Assembly: GCF_018424695.1 (NCBI RefSeq)
Contig: NZ_QTNQ01000017.1
Span: 1 to 64,000 of the forward strand
DNA length: 64,000 bases
Reading direction: 5' to 3'
Source of the DNA: Vannielia litorea
GTDB taxonomy: Bacteria > Pseudomonadota > Alphaproteobacteria > Rhodobacterales > Rhodobacteraceae
The position numbers and the translations under genes were made by a program. Every line of letters begins with the position of its first letter. Positions within the stretch are counted from its first letter, which is position 1. The notes under the pieces were generated by a model. The model worked only from the letters and a program-made list of their open reading frames with translations, searched no databases and had not been told where the DNA came from. Positions 32,493-41,426 of this stretch are shown in pieces.

Positions 32493-33236
32493 ATGACAGA
32501 TACACTCCGCCTCGGCGTCAACATCGACCACGTCGCCACCGTCCGCAACGCCCGCGGCTCGGCCTATCCCGACCCGCTCCGCGCCGCCAAACTGGCCGAG
32601 GAGGCGGGGGCCGACGGCATCACCGCCCACCTGCGCGAAGACCGTCGCCATATCTCGGACGGCGACATCGAGGCGCTGATGGAGGCGCTCACCGTGCCGC
32701 TCAACTTCGAGATGGCCGCCACCACCGAGATGCAGGCCATCGCCCTGCGCCACAAGCCCCACGCCGTCTGCATCGTCCCCGAAAAGCGCGAAGAGCGCAC
32801 CACCGAGGGCGGGCTTGAGGTCGCGCGGGAAGAGAACAAGCTGGCCCATTTCATCGCCCCGCTGGCCGAGGCGGGCTGCCGCGTGTCGATCTTCATCGCC
32901 GCCGACGCCCGCCAGATCGAGGCGGCCCACCGGATCGGCGCGGCCGTCGTCGAGCTGCACACCGGCGCCTATTGCGACGCCCACGCCGAGGGCCGGTTCG
33001 ACGAGCGCGACGCGGAGCTCGAGCGCCTGTGCGAGATGTCCACCTTCGCCCATTCCCTCGGGCTCGAAGTCCACGCGGGCCACGGCCTGACCTATGACAC
33101 GGTGCAGCCCATCGCCGCCTTCCCCGAAGTGCGCGAGCTGAACATCGGCCACTTCATCATCGGCGAAGCAATCTTCCGCGGCCTCACCCCCGCCATCCAA
33201 GAAATGCGCCGCCTGATGGACGAGGCCCGCAGCTAA
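32493..33236 (+). CDS. pdxJ: Pyridoxine 5'-phosphate synthase
   Basis: A 247-residue TIM-barrel enzyme that condenses 1-deoxyxylulose 5-phosphate with 3-amino-2-oxopropyl phosphate to form pyridoxine 5'-phosphate. Motifs: LGVNIDHVATVRNARG at the N-terminus, DGITAHLREDRRHI near 41-54, FEMAATTEM, VCIVPEKREERTTEGG and HAGHGLTYDTV. In many alphaproteobacteria pdxJ directly precedes acpS; here about 2 kb of other genes lie between. Confidence 0.97.
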   Translation: MTDTLRLGVNIDHVATVRNARGSAYPDPLRAAKLAEEAGADGITAHLREDRRHISDGDIEALMEALTVPLNFEMAATTEMQAIALRHKPHAVCIVPEKREERTTEGGLEVAREENKLAHFIAPLAEAGCRVSIFIAADARQIEAAHRIGAAVVELHTGAYCDAHAEGRFDERDAELERLCEMSTFAHSLGLEVHAGHGLTYDTVQPIAAFPEVRELNIGHFIIGEAIFRGLTPAIQEMRRLMDEARS

Positions 33237-33287
33237 TAGAATTTTCCCGAAGATCTTTCTCGGCCCAAATTTCTTCAGGAAGGATTT

Positions 33288-34187
33288 TCAGGGGGCGGAC
33301 CCGCCCAACCCCTCCGCCGCAATCGCACCCTTCAGCCACCGCCGAAACAGCCGCGCCGGGTTGGAGAGGCTTCGCCCTTCAGCGTGCAGCAGCCAATAGC
33401 TGTGCTCTGTGGTCCGCCAGCGGGGCAGGGGGGCCACCACCTGGCCGCGCGCCAGCGGATCACGCGCCAGCACCTCGAAGGCGAGAAACAGCCCTTGCCC
33501 GGCCATCGCCGCATCGAAGCACAGCGACGCTTCCGAAAACTCCGGCCCGCCACCCAGCTTCAGCTCGGCACCCTCTGGCCCGAGCCAGGCCTCCCAGCCG
33601 AACATCGCGCTGCTGTCGCGGATGATCGGACGCCCGGCGAAGTCTTCCGGCCCTGCGATTCCCGCGGCCATCTCGGCGGAACAGACAGGCACGATCCGCT
33701 GGTCGAAAAGCTTCTCGCAAGCCACGCCCTTGTAGCCGCCAGGGCCGATCCGAACCGCGAGGTCGATGTCGGAGGTTCCAAAGTCGATCAGCCCCACCGC
33801 GCTGTCGATGCGCACCTGAATGTCGGGATGGGCGCGGGTGAAATCGGCCAGCCGCCAGATCAGGAAGCGCGCCGCGAAGATCGGCGCGACCGACACCGTG
33901 AGCACGTGGGCCTTGTCCCGCCGCGCCGCCTCTGCGGCGCGGGTCAAGGCCGCGAAACCCTCCGCGAGCCCGGCGAAAACCTCCTCGGTGCCCTCGAGCG
34001 GCACCATCCCGCCGGGCCGCCGCTCGAACAGGGCTCGCCCCAGCGCCGCTTCGGCCCGCGCCACCTGCTGGCTCACCGCGCCGGGCGAAACCTCAAGCGC
34101 GGCGCCCGCCTTCGAGAGCGAGCCCAGCCGGGCCACAGCCTCGGCGGCGCGCAGGGCATTGAGGGGAATGTGATTCAGGGCCACCAT
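33288..34187 (-). CDS. LysR-family transcriptional regulator (GcvA-like)
   Basis: A 299-residue LysR-type regulator. The N-terminal helix-turn-helix is in residues ~20-60 (GSLSKAGAALEVSPGAVSQQVARAE), and the rest is a periplasmic-binding-protein-like effector domain (VSVAPIFAARFLIWRL..., then LAVRIGPGGY). It is divergent from a 44-codon gene; the shared 88-base AT-rich gap carries an inverted repeat at the regulator's start. LysR regulators usually control the divergent gene, so the small gene or the two following it may be targets. Effector unknown. Confidence 0.9.
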   Translation of the reverse strand: MVALNHIPLNALRAAEAVARLGSLSKAGAALEVSPGAVSQQVARAEAALGRALFERRPGGMVPLEGTEEVFAGLAEGFAALTRAAEAARRDKAHVLTVSVAPIFAARFLIWRLADFTRAHPDIQVRIDSAVGLIDFGTSDIDLAVRIGPGGYKGVACEKLFDQRIVPVCSAEMAAGIAGPEDFAGRPIIRDSSAMFGWEAWLGPEGAELKLGGGPEFSEASLCFDAAMAGQGLFLAFEVLARDPLARGQVVAPLPRWRTTEHSYWLLHAEGRSLSNPARLFRRWLKGAIAAEGLGGSAP

Positions 34188-34202
34188 ATAGATATCCTAT
34201 AT
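34186..34202. promoter_or_regulatory. Inverted repeat at the LysR gene start
   Basis: ATATAG-ATATC-CTATAT is a perfect 6-bp inverted repeat with a five-base spacer that overlaps the LysR start codon. The gap to the divergent small gene (34188-34275) is strongly AT-rich for this genome and probably contains both promoters. The position fits an autoregulatory site. Confidence 0.4.
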
Positions 34203-34275
34203 TCACATCCAGATCCGGAACAATATTTCAGCGCACAAGGGCGGATTATATTCAGTCTAACTGAAAGGACATACG

Positions 34276-34410
34276 ATGATCCACTTCCTCCGTCGCCTCT
34301 TCCCCACGCAACCCAAACCCGACCCGGAAGACCCCTTCACCCACCCCGCAGTGCGCACCATGTCCGCCCGCGAGCTGGCCGACCTTCCCCTGCCGCGCCC
34401 CACTCGCTAG
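34276..34410 (+). CDS. Small 44-residue protein divergent from the LysR gene
   Basis: A short open frame, MIHFLRRLFPTQPKP to LPLPRPTR, with an AAAGGA ribosome binding site seven bases before the ATG at 34276. It is Pro- and Arg-rich with an amphipathic start, and the SARELADL stretch resembles the end of DUF1127-type small proteins. Its location directly across from a LysR regulator, with promoter-like AT-rich DNA between, supports it as a real gene. Function unknown. Confidence 0.55.
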   Translation: MIHFLRRLFPTQPKPDPEDPFTHPAVRTMSARELADLPLPRPTR

Positions 34411-34448
34411 TCTCTGCGCAAACAGGTCAACGGGCGGAGACAGCTGAC

Positions 34449-34871
34449 ATGCGGGCCAACCTTTTCCGATACGCGGGCGTCTACATCGCGGTTGCGCTGA
34501 CCCTCTCCCTCGTCACATGGCTTCTCGCGGCCTTCGCCGGCTTCAGCTTGCCCACCGGCCTCTCCACCGTCTTGCCGCCGATCCTGGCGGCCCTGGTTGA
34601 GGGGCAATGCGTTGCCCGGGCCACGCGTGCGCCTCTGGTCGGAAGCGAAGCATGGGGCACCGCGCTGCGGATGACGGCCGTGGTGGCCGCAATCAACCTT
34701 GTTGTCCTGATCGGTGCCTTGCTCTTCTCGCCCGAGCTCAACAACCCGCAGGCACTGGGCATCATCGGAGGCGTCTTCGTCGTGCTGCTCGTGCTGGTCC
34801 TCCTGGTCAACCGCGTCTTCTACGCCATGGGCGTGAAGAGCCAGTTGAAGGCGCTGGAGGCGGGCAAATGA
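34449..34871 (+). CDS. ABZJ_00895-type membrane protein
   Basis: A 140-residue protein with four hydrophobic segments (about 8-28, 35-52, 75-95 and 103-125) and the motif VARATRAPLVGSEAW in the middle loop, as in the ABZJ_00895 family of uncharacterised four-helix membrane proteins. It lies 38 bases after the 44-codon gene and its stop overlaps the next start (ATGA), so these genes form a small operon. Function unknown. Confidence 0.75.
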   Translation: MRANLFRYAGVYIAVALTLSLVTWLLAAFAGFSLPTGLSTVLPPILAALVEGQCVARATRAPLVGSEAWGTALRMTAVVAAINLVVLIGALLFSPELNNPQALGIIGGVFVVLLVLVLLVNRVFYAMGVKSQLKALEAGK

Positions 34872-35323
34872 TGCGCGCTGCGCTCGCTCTGCTGGCCTTC
34901 ACGCTTCCCGCCGCCGCGCAGGAGGTGTCTGACTGCGGCGACTGGCGCACCCAGGCCCGCAACATCCCCGAGCCCTGGGAGGCCAGCACCCGTACCTTCG
35001 CCAACGGCGACGTGCGCCTCGTTCTGCTCGACACCATCGAACCCGCCGCCGCCCCCTATCACCTGATGATCCTCTCGCCCCCCTATGACGAGGTGGGCGG
35101 GCGCCAGTGCAAGGTGCTGTCCCGGGAGAACCAGTCAGGCTGGGCGGGGATGCAGTTCGAAATCCTCGAAGCGGGCTATGACCCGGCCAAGGGCCTCACC
35201 TTCACTCTCCCGGCGATGATCTGGCTGCCCGAGAAAAACTTCGTCAACTCCACAGTGCTGTCGATCACCCTCAACCAGTCCACGGGCGAGATCACCGTCA
35301 CCCAACAGCTCGGCAACGAATGA
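34868..35323 (+). CDS. Exported hypothetical protein
   Basis: A 151-residue protein with a signal peptide ([17 protein letters not shown]) and a mature domain of mostly beta character ([48 protein letters not shown]). Two cysteines (near 23 and 78) could pair. Two consecutive ATG codons at 34868 and 34871 are possible starts. It overlaps the preceding membrane-protein gene and ends seven bases before acpS. No recognisable family. Confidence 0.75.
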   Translation: MMRAALALLAFTLPAAAQEVSDCGDWRTQARNIPEPWEASTRTFANGDVRLVLLDTIEPAAAPYHLMILSPPYDEVGGRQCKVLSRENQSGWAGMQFEILEAGYDPAKGLTFTLPAMIWLPEKNFVNSTVLSITLNQSTGEITVTQQLGNE

Positions 35324-35330
35324 TCCGCCG

Positions 35331-35735
35331 ATGATTCTGGGCATCGGCACCGACCTGGCGAACATCGAACGTATCGCCGCGACGCTGGAGCGCTTCGGCG
35401 ACCGTTTTCGCAATCGCGTCTTCACCGAGATCGAACAGCGCAAGGCCGAGCGGCGGGCAGACACGCCCGGCACCTACGCAAAGCGCTGGGCGGCGAAAGA
35501 GGCCTGCTCCAAGGCGCTTGGCACCGGGCTGCGGATGGGCATCGCCTGGAAGGATATGTCGGTGCGCAACCTGCATACTGGCCAGCCGGTGATGGAGGTC
35601 ACGGGCTGGGCCGCCGAGCGGTTAGCCTCGATGACGCCGGCGGGGCATGAGGCGGTGATCCACGTCACGCTTACCGACGATCACCCCTGGGCGCAGGCCT
35701 TCGTGGTGATCGAAGCCCTGCCGCAACGCACCTAG
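35331..35735 (+). CDS. acpS: Holo-[acyl-carrier-protein] synthase
   Basis: A 134-residue AcpS that transfers phosphopantetheine from CoA to acyl carrier protein. Characteristic motifs are [12 protein letters not shown] (with the Mg-binding Asp8) and [15 protein letters not shown] (with the catalytic Glu near 57). It begins the conserved acpS-lepB-rnc-era-recO run. Confidence 0.96.
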   Translation: MILGIGTDLANIERIAATLERFGDRFRNRVFTEIEQRKAERRADTPGTYAKRWAAKEACSKALGTGLRMGIAWKDMSVRNLHTGQPVMEVTGWAAERLASMTPAGHEAVIHVTLTDDHPWAQAFVVIEALPQRT

Positions 35736-35873
35736 GGGCAGGAAATGGCGCGCCCGCAATCATGTCGGATGACATGTGCATGGGATGTGCATCGGTTCTG
35801 CATCACTTGTGTGCCCCATCTTCCCCCGTCCCCCGGCGGCGTTAACCAGCCGGAACGTCACTGTGAGCCCTGC

Positions 35874-35902
35874 TTGACACCACCGCGCCCCCCGGCCATG
35901 TA
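35874..35902 (+). promoter_or_regulatory. Possible promoter for the lepB operon
   Basis: TTGACA (35874-35879) is a perfect -35 box in the 201-base gap between acpS and lepB. After 17 bases comes CATGTA, a poor -10, followed about 35 bases later by the lepB start. The perfect -35 in a gap of this size suggests a real promoter, but the -10 is weak. Confidence 0.4.
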
Positions 35903-35936
35903 GCGTCGCGGGCGCAGCGACAGGCGAGGGAGCCGA

Positions 35937-36731
35937 ATGGCCGAGAAAACCAAAGCCGGCGACGGCATCATGGAGACGATCAAAACCGTCTTCTGGGCGC
36001 TCATCATCGCCGGTGTCTTCCGCACCCTGTTCTTCCAGCCTTTCTGGATCCCGACAGGCTCGATGAAAGACACGCTGCTGATCGGCGATTTCCTCTTCGT
36101 CAACAAGATGGCCTACGGCTACTCCCGCCATTCCTGCCCCTTCTCGGCCTGCCCCATCTCGGGCCGGATCTGGGCCGGCGAGCCGGAGCGCGGCGATGTC
36201 GTGGTGTTCCGCCACCCGGTGAGCGGCGCCGATTTTGTCAAGCGCCTCATCGGTTTGCCGGGGGACCGCGTTCAGGTGACCAATGGCCAGCTCATCGTGA
36301 ATGACGTGCCCTACAAACAGGAAGACGGTGGCCTCTTCACCGAGATCAAGGAGCCGCAGGGCAGCCAGGGCACCGAGCCCGCCTGCTCCAACGCCCCGGT
36401 CGGCCAGGGCGGCACCTGTGAGAAACAGCGCCTCATCGAAACCGATCTGAACGGCAAGAGCTACGACACCCTCGATGTCCGCTACCTGCCCAACCGCCAC
36501 CAGGATGAAACCAGCGTCTACGTGGTGCCCGAGGGCCAGTACTTCTTCATGGGCGACAACCGCGACAACAGCCAGGACAGCCGGGTCTCGCAGCAGCTTG
36601 GCGGGGTGGGCTTCGTCCCCTTCGAAAACCTCATCGGTCGCGTGGATCGGGTGATGTTCTCCTCCGCAGGCCGCTCGCTCTTCTACTTCTGGACATGGCG
36701 GGGCGACCGCTTCTTCCACAAGGTCGAGTAA
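35937..36731 (+). CDS. lepB: Signal peptidase I, first copy
   Basis: A 264-residue type I signal peptidase that cleaves signal peptides at the outer face of the inner membrane. The catalytic Ser42 is in IPTGSMKDTL, the general base Lys102 in GADFVKRLIGLPGD, and [12 protein letters not shown] is conserved box E. One N-terminal transmembrane segment (about 16-33) is present. The insert between boxes D and E includes several cysteines. It lies in the conserved acpS-lepB-rnc-era order and is followed after four bases by a second lepB. Confidence 0.95.
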   Translation: MAEKTKAGDGIMETIKTVFWALIIAGVFRTLFFQPFWIPTGSMKDTLLIGDFLFVNKMAYGYSRHSCPFSACPISGRIWAGEPERGDVVVFRHPVSGADFVKRLIGLPGDRVQVTNGQLIVNDVPYKQEDGGLFTEIKEPQGSQGTEPACSNAPVGQGGTCEKQRLIETDLNGKSYDTLDVRYLPNRHQDETSVYVVPEGQYFFMGDNRDNSQDSRVSQQLGGVGFVPFENLIGRVDRVMFSSAGRSLFYFWTWRGDRFFHKVE

Positions 36732-36735
36732 TCCG

Positions 36736-37458
36736 GTGCGCCGGGTTTTCTACTGGCTTTTCATCGGCTTCGGCGCGGCCCTCGTCTTCGGCCTGCCCGC
36801 CGCCGCCCTCGTACTCCGCCTGATCTGGGCACCGTTCTACATCCCCGCAGGCTCGATGAAGCCCACCCTGTTGGTGGGCGACTATTTCTTCGTGAACGAG
36901 CGCCTGCCGCGCCCCGTCGAGCGCGGCGATGTGGTGGTGTTCGACCACCCCGTCACAGGGGCCGATTTCGTCAAACGGGTCATCGCGCTGGAGGGCGACA
37001 CCATCGCCGTGCAGGGCGGCGTGCCGGTGCTCAACGGCGCGCCGCTGGCGCAGGAGCCTGTGGGTGATTTCGAGGAGGTCATGGAAGGGCAGGGGCCGCG
37101 CCGCAACCGCCCGCGCTGCGCCAATGAACCGGTGGGGGAGGGGGCGATCTGCCTCAAGTCCCTGCTGCGAGAGACCTTCCCCTCCGGGCGCAGCCACCAC
37201 GTGCTCAACCTCTCCGATGGCGGACCGATGGATACCACGTCCGAGGTTACCGTGCCGCCCGGCCATATGTTCGTGATGGGCGACAATCGCGACAACAGCC
37301 TCGACAGCCGCGTGCCCCAGCCGCAAGGCGGCCTCGGTTTTGTCCCGCTCGAAAGCGTCCGCGGCCATGCCGACAGGGTGATCTTTTCAGCCGCCGGGTC
37401 GTGGCTTTATGATTTTCGTAACTGGCGGTCGGATAGATACGGGAAAGTGATCGAATGA
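36736..37458 (+). CDS. lepB: Signal peptidase I, second copy
   Basis: A 240-residue paralogue of the preceding lepB. Catalytic residues are conserved: Ser40 in [10 protein letters not shown] and Lys80 in [14 protein letters not shown], with [12 protein letters not shown]. It starts at a GTG and has a longer hydrophobic N-terminus (5-30). The gene overlaps rnc by four bases (ATGA). Both copies look active, so the organism probably has two leader peptidases, perhaps with different substrates or levels. Confidence 0.93.
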   Translation: MRRVFYWLFIGFGAALVFGLPAAALVLRLIWAPFYIPAGSMKPTLLVGDYFFVNERLPRPVERGDVVVFDHPVTGADFVKRVIALEGDTIAVQGGVPVLNGAPLAQEPVGDFEEVMEGQGPRRNRPRCANEPVGEGAICLKSLLRETFPSGRSHHVLNLSDGGPMDTTSEVTVPPGHMFVMGDNRDNSLDSRVPQPQGGLGFVPLESVRGHADRVIFSAAGSWLYDFRNWRSDRYGKVIE

Positions 37459-38135
37459 AGCTCTCGGCAGATGTTCAGGCCTTCGCCGCCCGGCTCGGCC
37501 ACGGGTTCACCGATCCGGCGCTGCTGATCCGGGCGCTCACCCACCCCTCCTTCACCACCACGGGGCAGGAGAACAACCAGCGCCTCGAGTTTCTGGGCGA
37601 CCGCGTGCTCGGCCTCGTGATCGCAGAGGCGCTGATGGAGGCAGACCCCCACGCGCCCGAAGGCCAGCTTTCGCCCCGGTTTCACGTGCTGGTCAACAAG
37701 GAGACCTGCGCCGAGGTCGCCCGCGAGATCGCGCTGGGCGATGTACTCAAGCTTGGCCGCTCCGAGATGCAATCGGGCGGGCGCCGCAAGGAGGCGCTGT
37801 TGGGCGATGCGATGGAGGCGGTCATTGCCGCCGTCTACCGCGATGCGGGCTTTGACGCCGCCCGTACGGTGGTGCGCAGGCACTGGCTGGGTCGGGTGAA
37901 GGCCGTGGAGGCCGATGCGAAAGACGCCAAGACCGCGCTTCAGGAATGGGCGCAGGCGCGTGGGTTGCCGCCGCCCAGCTACGAGCTGCGCAAGCAGGAA
38001 GGCGATGGCCACGAGTTCATCTTCCACATGGCCGCCGTGCTGGCCAATGGCGAAGAGGCCACGGGCAAGGCCCGCCGAAAGAAGCTGGCCGAGCATGAGG
38101 CCGCCCGCGCGCTTCTGACCCGGCTCGAAGCCTGA
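37455..38135 (+). CDS. rnc: Ribonuclease III
   Basis: A 226-residue RNase III that cuts double-stranded RNA in rRNA and mRNA processing. The signature [15 protein letters not shown] (near 42-56) and the second catalytic acidic cluster [12 protein letters not shown] (near 118) are intact; the double-stranded RNA binding domain occupies about 155-225 and ends [15 protein letters not shown]. It overlaps lepB upstream by four bases and the phosphatase gene downstream by one (TGATG). Confidence 0.97.
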   Translation: MKLSADVQAFAARLGHGFTDPALLIRALTHPSFTTTGQENNQRLEFLGDRVLGLVIAEALMEADPHAPEGQLSPRFHVLVNKETCAEVAREIALGDVLKLGRSEMQSGGRRKEALLGDAMEAVIAAVYRDAGFDAARTVVRRHWLGRVKAVEADAKDAKTALQEWAQARGLPPPSYELRKQEGDGHEFIFHMAAVLANGEEATGKARRKKLAEHEAARALLTRLEA

Positions 38136-38935
38136 TGCGCCTGACCTGCCTCAACGCCTGGGGCGGGCGGATGCACGCCGAGCTCTCCGGCTGGCTTGCG
38201 CAAAACGATCCGGATATCCTTTGTATTCAAGAGGTTGTCCACGTTCCGGGCAGCCCTGCGCCGTGGCTCGATTACCGCGACGATGGCCGCAACCTGCCCC
38301 AACGGGCCGACATGCTGGCTGACCTTGCCACAGCCCTCCCCACCCATGACATCACCTTCTGCCCCGCCGCCCGCGGCCGGCTCTGGCACGGAGAGGCGCA
38401 GGTGTGGTCCCAATGGGGCCTCGCAACGCTCACCCGCAGGGGCCTGCCCGTGACCCATCAGGCGCAGGGCTTCGTCCACGGTGAGTTCGGTGCGCAAGGC
38501 TTCGGCGCCCATCCACGCTCCCGCACCGGCCACGCAATTCGCCTGTGGCGGCCCGAGGGGGCGGTCGTTATTGCCCACATGCACGGGCTGCGCGACCCCG
38601 AGCAGGGCAAGGCCGATACCCCCGCCCGCGCCGCCCAGGCCGCCCGCCTCGCCGCACTTGTCGAGACCATCCGTCAACCCGGCGATGAGGTGGTTATCTG
38701 CGGCGATTTCAATGTGTTGCCCGGCAGCGAAACTCTGCGCACCCTGTCCCGCCTCGCCTCCCGCGAGCTGGTCACCGAGGGCGACCATCCCGGCACCCGC
38801 AACAGCCTCTACACCAAGCCCGAGCGCCACGCGGATTACATGATGGTGAGCGCGGGCCTGAGCGTGTCGCACTTCGACGTGGTGCACGAGCCCGAGGTCT
38901 CCGACCATTGCCCGCTTGTGCTGACCCTCGCCTGA
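38135..38935 (+). CDS. Endonuclease/exonuclease/phosphatase-family protein
   Basis: A 266-residue metal-dependent hydrolase of the EEP superfamily. Motifs are LNAWGG at the N-terminus, ILCIQEVV (catalytic Glu near 33), CGDFNVLPGS (near 189) and SDHCPLVLTL at the end (catalytic Asp-His). Such enzymes cleave phosphodiesters in DNA, RNA or lipids; the substrate is not deducible. It is inserted between rnc and era, which are adjacent in many bacteria, and is translationally coupled to rnc. Confidence 0.85.
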   Translation: MRLTCLNAWGGRMHAELSGWLAQNDPDILCIQEVVHVPGSPAPWLDYRDDGRNLPQRADMLADLATALPTHDITFCPAARGRLWHGEAQVWSQWGLATLTRRGLPVTHQAQGFVHGEFGAQGFGAHPRSRTGHAIRLWRPEGAVVIAHMHGLRDPEQGKADTPARAAQAARLAALVETIRQPGDEVVICGDFNVLPGSETLRTLSRLASRELVTEGDHPGTRNSLYTKPERHADYMMVSAGLSVSHFDVVHEPEVSDHCPLVLTLA

Positions 38936-38993
38936 CCCTATGGAAGCGCCTTCGCCCGCAGGCTAGACTCGCCCCAATGAAAGGCCACGCCCC

Positions 38994-39905
38994 ATGACCA
39001 CACGCGCCGGTTTCGTCGCCCTGATCGGAGAGCCCAACGCGGGCAAGTCGACGTTGACCAACCGCATGGTCGGCGCCAAGGTGAGCATCGTCACCCACAA
39101 GGTGCAAACCACCCGCGCCCGTATCAGGGGCGTCGCCATCGAAGGCGAAAGCCAGCTTACCTTCGTCGACACGCCGGGCCTCTTTCGCCCGCGCCGCCGG
39201 CTGGACCGGGCGATGGTGGCCGCGGCCTGGGGCGGAGCGGCGGATGCCGATATCGTGGTGCTGCTGGTCGAGGCGCACCGGGGGCTGACCGAGGGTGTGC
39301 AGGCCATCCTCGATGCGCTGAAGGAGCGCAGCCCCGAGGGCCAGACGGTGGCGCTCGCGATCAACAAGATCGACCGGGTGAAATCGGAAGTGCTGCTGGC
39401 GCTGACCGCGAAGCTGACAGAAGCCTATGAATTTGCAGAGGTTTTCATGATCTCCGCCGAAAAGGGCCATGGCGTGGACGACCTGCGCAAATGGCTCGCC
39501 GCCGAGCTGCCCGAGGGCCCGTGGCTCTACCCCGAAGACCAGATCGCCGACCTGCCCCTGCGCATGATCGCCGCCGAGATGACCCGCGAAAAGCTGACCC
39601 TGCGGTTGCATCAGGAGCTGCCCTACCAGCTCACCGTCGAGACGGAAGCCTGGGAAAACCGCAAGGACGGTTCGGCGAAGATCGACCAGATCGTCTATGT
39701 CATGCGCGATGGCCACAAGGGCATTGTGCTGGGCAACCGGGGCGAGACGATCAAGGCCGTGGGCAAGGCCGCCCGCGAGGAGCTGGAGGAGTTCCTCGGC
39801 CACAAGGTCCACCTCTTCCTGCAGGTGAAGGTCCGGCCCAACTGGCTGGAGGAGAGCGAGCGGTATGACGAGATGGGCCTTGATTTCAAGGACGGCAACG
39901 CTTGA
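38994..39905 (+). CDS. era: GTPase Era
   Basis: A 303-residue Era GTPase for 30S ribosome assembly. The G1 loop is GEPNAGKST (12-20), G3 is DTPGLF near 55, G4 is NKID near 123, and the C-terminal KH domain with LGNRGETIKAVGKAARE (near 247) binds 16S rRNA. The stop codon overlaps the TTG start of the DUF1491 gene. Confidence 0.97.
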   Translation: MTTRAGFVALIGEPNAGKSTLTNRMVGAKVSIVTHKVQTTRARIRGVAIEGESQLTFVDTPGLFRPRRRLDRAMVAAAWGGAADADIVVLLVEAHRGLTEGVQAILDALKERSPEGQTVALAINKIDRVKSEVLLALTAKLTEAYEFAEVFMISAEKGHGVDDLRKWLAAELPEGPWLYPEDQIADLPLRMIAAEMTREKLTLRLHQELPYQLTVETEAWENRKDGSAKIDQIVYVMRDGHKGIVLGNRGETIKAVGKAAREELEEFLGHKVHLFLQVKVRPNWLEESERYDEMGLDFKDGNA

Positions 39906-40228
39906 CGCGGCTCACAAGCGGCTTCTGGGTGCAGGCCTACCTCACCCGCCTGCGGCTGGCCGACATCCCCGCTTTCGTGGTGGCCAGGGGCGATGAAACG
40001 GCGGGGAACATCCTCATCAAGCAAAGCCCGCTCGACGGCACCGCACGCGCCTTCCAGCGCATCATGGCGATGGACGGCTCCCGCCCCTGGGATGTGCTGG
40101 CCGAAGGCCCCGAGGCCGAGGTCGATGCCGCCCTGCGCGACCAGCGCCGCTTCGATCCCGACCTCTGGCTGATCGAGGTGGAAGACCGCGCGGGGCGGCA
40201 CCTGCTCGACGAGGAAGGGCTCGACTGA
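39902..40228 (+). CDS. DUF1491 protein
   Basis: A 108-residue protein of the DUF1491 family, restricted mostly to alphaproteobacteria, with [20 protein letters not shown] and [18 protein letters not shown]. It starts at a TTG that overlaps the era stop and its stop overlaps the recO start, so it is translated with both. Function is unknown; its fixed place between era and recO suggests a role near ribosome maturation or repair. Confidence 0.88.
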   Translation: MTRLTSGFWVQAYLTRLRLADIPAFVVARGDETAGNILIKQSPLDGTARAFQRIMAMDGSRPWDVLAEGPEAEVDAALRDQRRFDPDLWLIEVEDRAGRHLLDEEGLD

Positions 40229-40953
40229 TGGAGTGGCGGGAGGAAGGCGTGTTGCTGACCGTCCGGCCTCATGGTGAGAACGCCGCGATCATAGAGGTCT
40301 TCACAGCCGGTCACGGTCGTCACGCGGGCGTGGTTCGGGGTGGCACCGGCCGCCGGATGTCTCCCATCCTGCAACCCGGCGCCCAGCTCGATCTGACATG
40401 GCGCGCCCGGCTGGAGGACCATCTCGGGGCCTTCACCGTCGAACCGATCCGGGCGCGGGCTGCCGGTGTTCTGGGCGACCGCCGGGCACTGGCGGGGCTG
40501 GGTGCGGTGACGGCGCTGCTGTCTTTCGTTCTGCCCGAGCGGGCCGCTTATCCGGGGCTCTATACCCGCAGCCTCACCGTGCTCGACCTCATCGAAGAGG
40601 CCTCGCCGCACTGGCCGCTCGCCTACCTGCGCTGGGAGCTGGCGCTGCTCGACGAAATGGGCTTCGGCCTCGATCTCACCTGTTGCGCCGCCACCGGGGC
40701 CACCGAAGGGCTGGTCTACGTTTCGCCCAAGACGGGCCGCGCGGTGAGCGCCGAAGGGGCAGGGGAGTGGGCGCCCAAGCTGCTGCCGCTGCCGCCCTGC
40801 CTCATGGGCGAGCCGCCAGAAAGCCCCGGAGAACTGATGCAGGGGTTTGAAACCACGGGGTATTTTCTTGAGCACCAGCTGCGGGCCTCGCTGGGCGACA
40901 AGCCGCTGCCCGGCGCACGCGGACGTCTGCTGCGGGTGCTGGCGAAGGGTTGA
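40228..40953 (+). CDS. recO: DNA repair protein RecO
   Basis: A 241-residue RecO, which loads RecA at gaps together with RecR. The N-terminal OB-fold begins [20 protein letters not shown]; the helical C-terminal part includes [20 protein letters not shown]. The zinc-binding cysteines of some RecO proteins are only partly present (TCCAATG). It ends the acpS-recO gene run and is convergent with the META-domain gene. Confidence 0.95.
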   Translation: MEWREEGVLLTVRPHGENAAIIEVFTAGHGRHAGVVRGGTGRRMSPILQPGAQLDLTWRARLEDHLGAFTVEPIRARAAGVLGDRRALAGLGAVTALLSFVLPERAAYPGLYTRSLTVLDLIEEASPHWPLAYLRWELALLDEMGFGLDLTCCAATGATEGLVYVSPKTGRAVSAEGAGEWAPKLLPLPPCLMGEPPESPGELMQGFETTGYFLEHQLRASLGDKPLPGARGRLLRVLAKG

Positions 40954-40957
40954 GCCG

Positions 40958-41350
40958 TCACTCCTCCAGCCGGAACACCATTTCCCGGCCCGCCTCGTTC
41001 GACAGGATCAGCACCGGCCCCGAGGCTTCGGCCAGCGTCATCTCTCCCAGCGCCTCGAAGAACGCCGCTTCGCCGTTCATGTGCAGGCAGGCCATCCGGG
41101 TGGCGGCGATCGGGCCGGGCTGGAACCAGGGGTAGGGCGCTTCCTGAGCCGCCGAGTAGCGGTTGCACGGAGCCTGCCCGGCGATGCGCCCCTCCTCCGT
41201 CAGGTCCAGTGTGGCGCCCCACTCGAAGCGGGTGCCGTCAATCTCTTCCAGCCGATACACGCCCGAGGCGTAGCCGGTGAGGGTTTCATCCGCGCAGGCC
41301 GTGGCCAGAGGCGGAACAGCGAGGAGGGCGGCAAGGGCAATCGGTTTCAT
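40958..41350 (-). CDS. Exported META-domain protein (HslJ-like)
   Basis: A 130-residue protein with a signal peptide (MKPIALAALLAVPPLATAC) that ends in a weak lipobox, followed by a META domain: GTLDL-like strand (ATLDLTEEGRIAGQAPCNRY), ATRMACLHMNGEAAFFEAL and a terminal strand (VLILSNEAGREMVFRLE). Two mature cysteines (CNRY and MACL) are typical of HslJ-type proteins. Function in the envelope is not established. It converges with recO with only four bases between. Confidence 0.85.
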   Translation of the reverse strand: MKPIALAALLAVPPLATACADETLTGYASGVYRLEEIDGTRFEWGATLDLTEEGRIAGQAPCNRYSAAQEAPYPWFQPGPIAATRMACLHMNGEAAFFEALGEMTLAEASGPVLILSNEAGREMVFRLEE

Positions 41351-41426
41351 GCCTCACAGCTACGGTGTCCGGCGGCTGCCGCCAAGGGGCCACGTTGCTG
41401 CCACACCGTCAGGCGAGACTTTGCAC

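Noticed and set aside
33237..33287. Possible terminator between pdxJ and the LysR gene
   Set aside because: Only a four-base stem can be formed; no convincing hairpin or T run.
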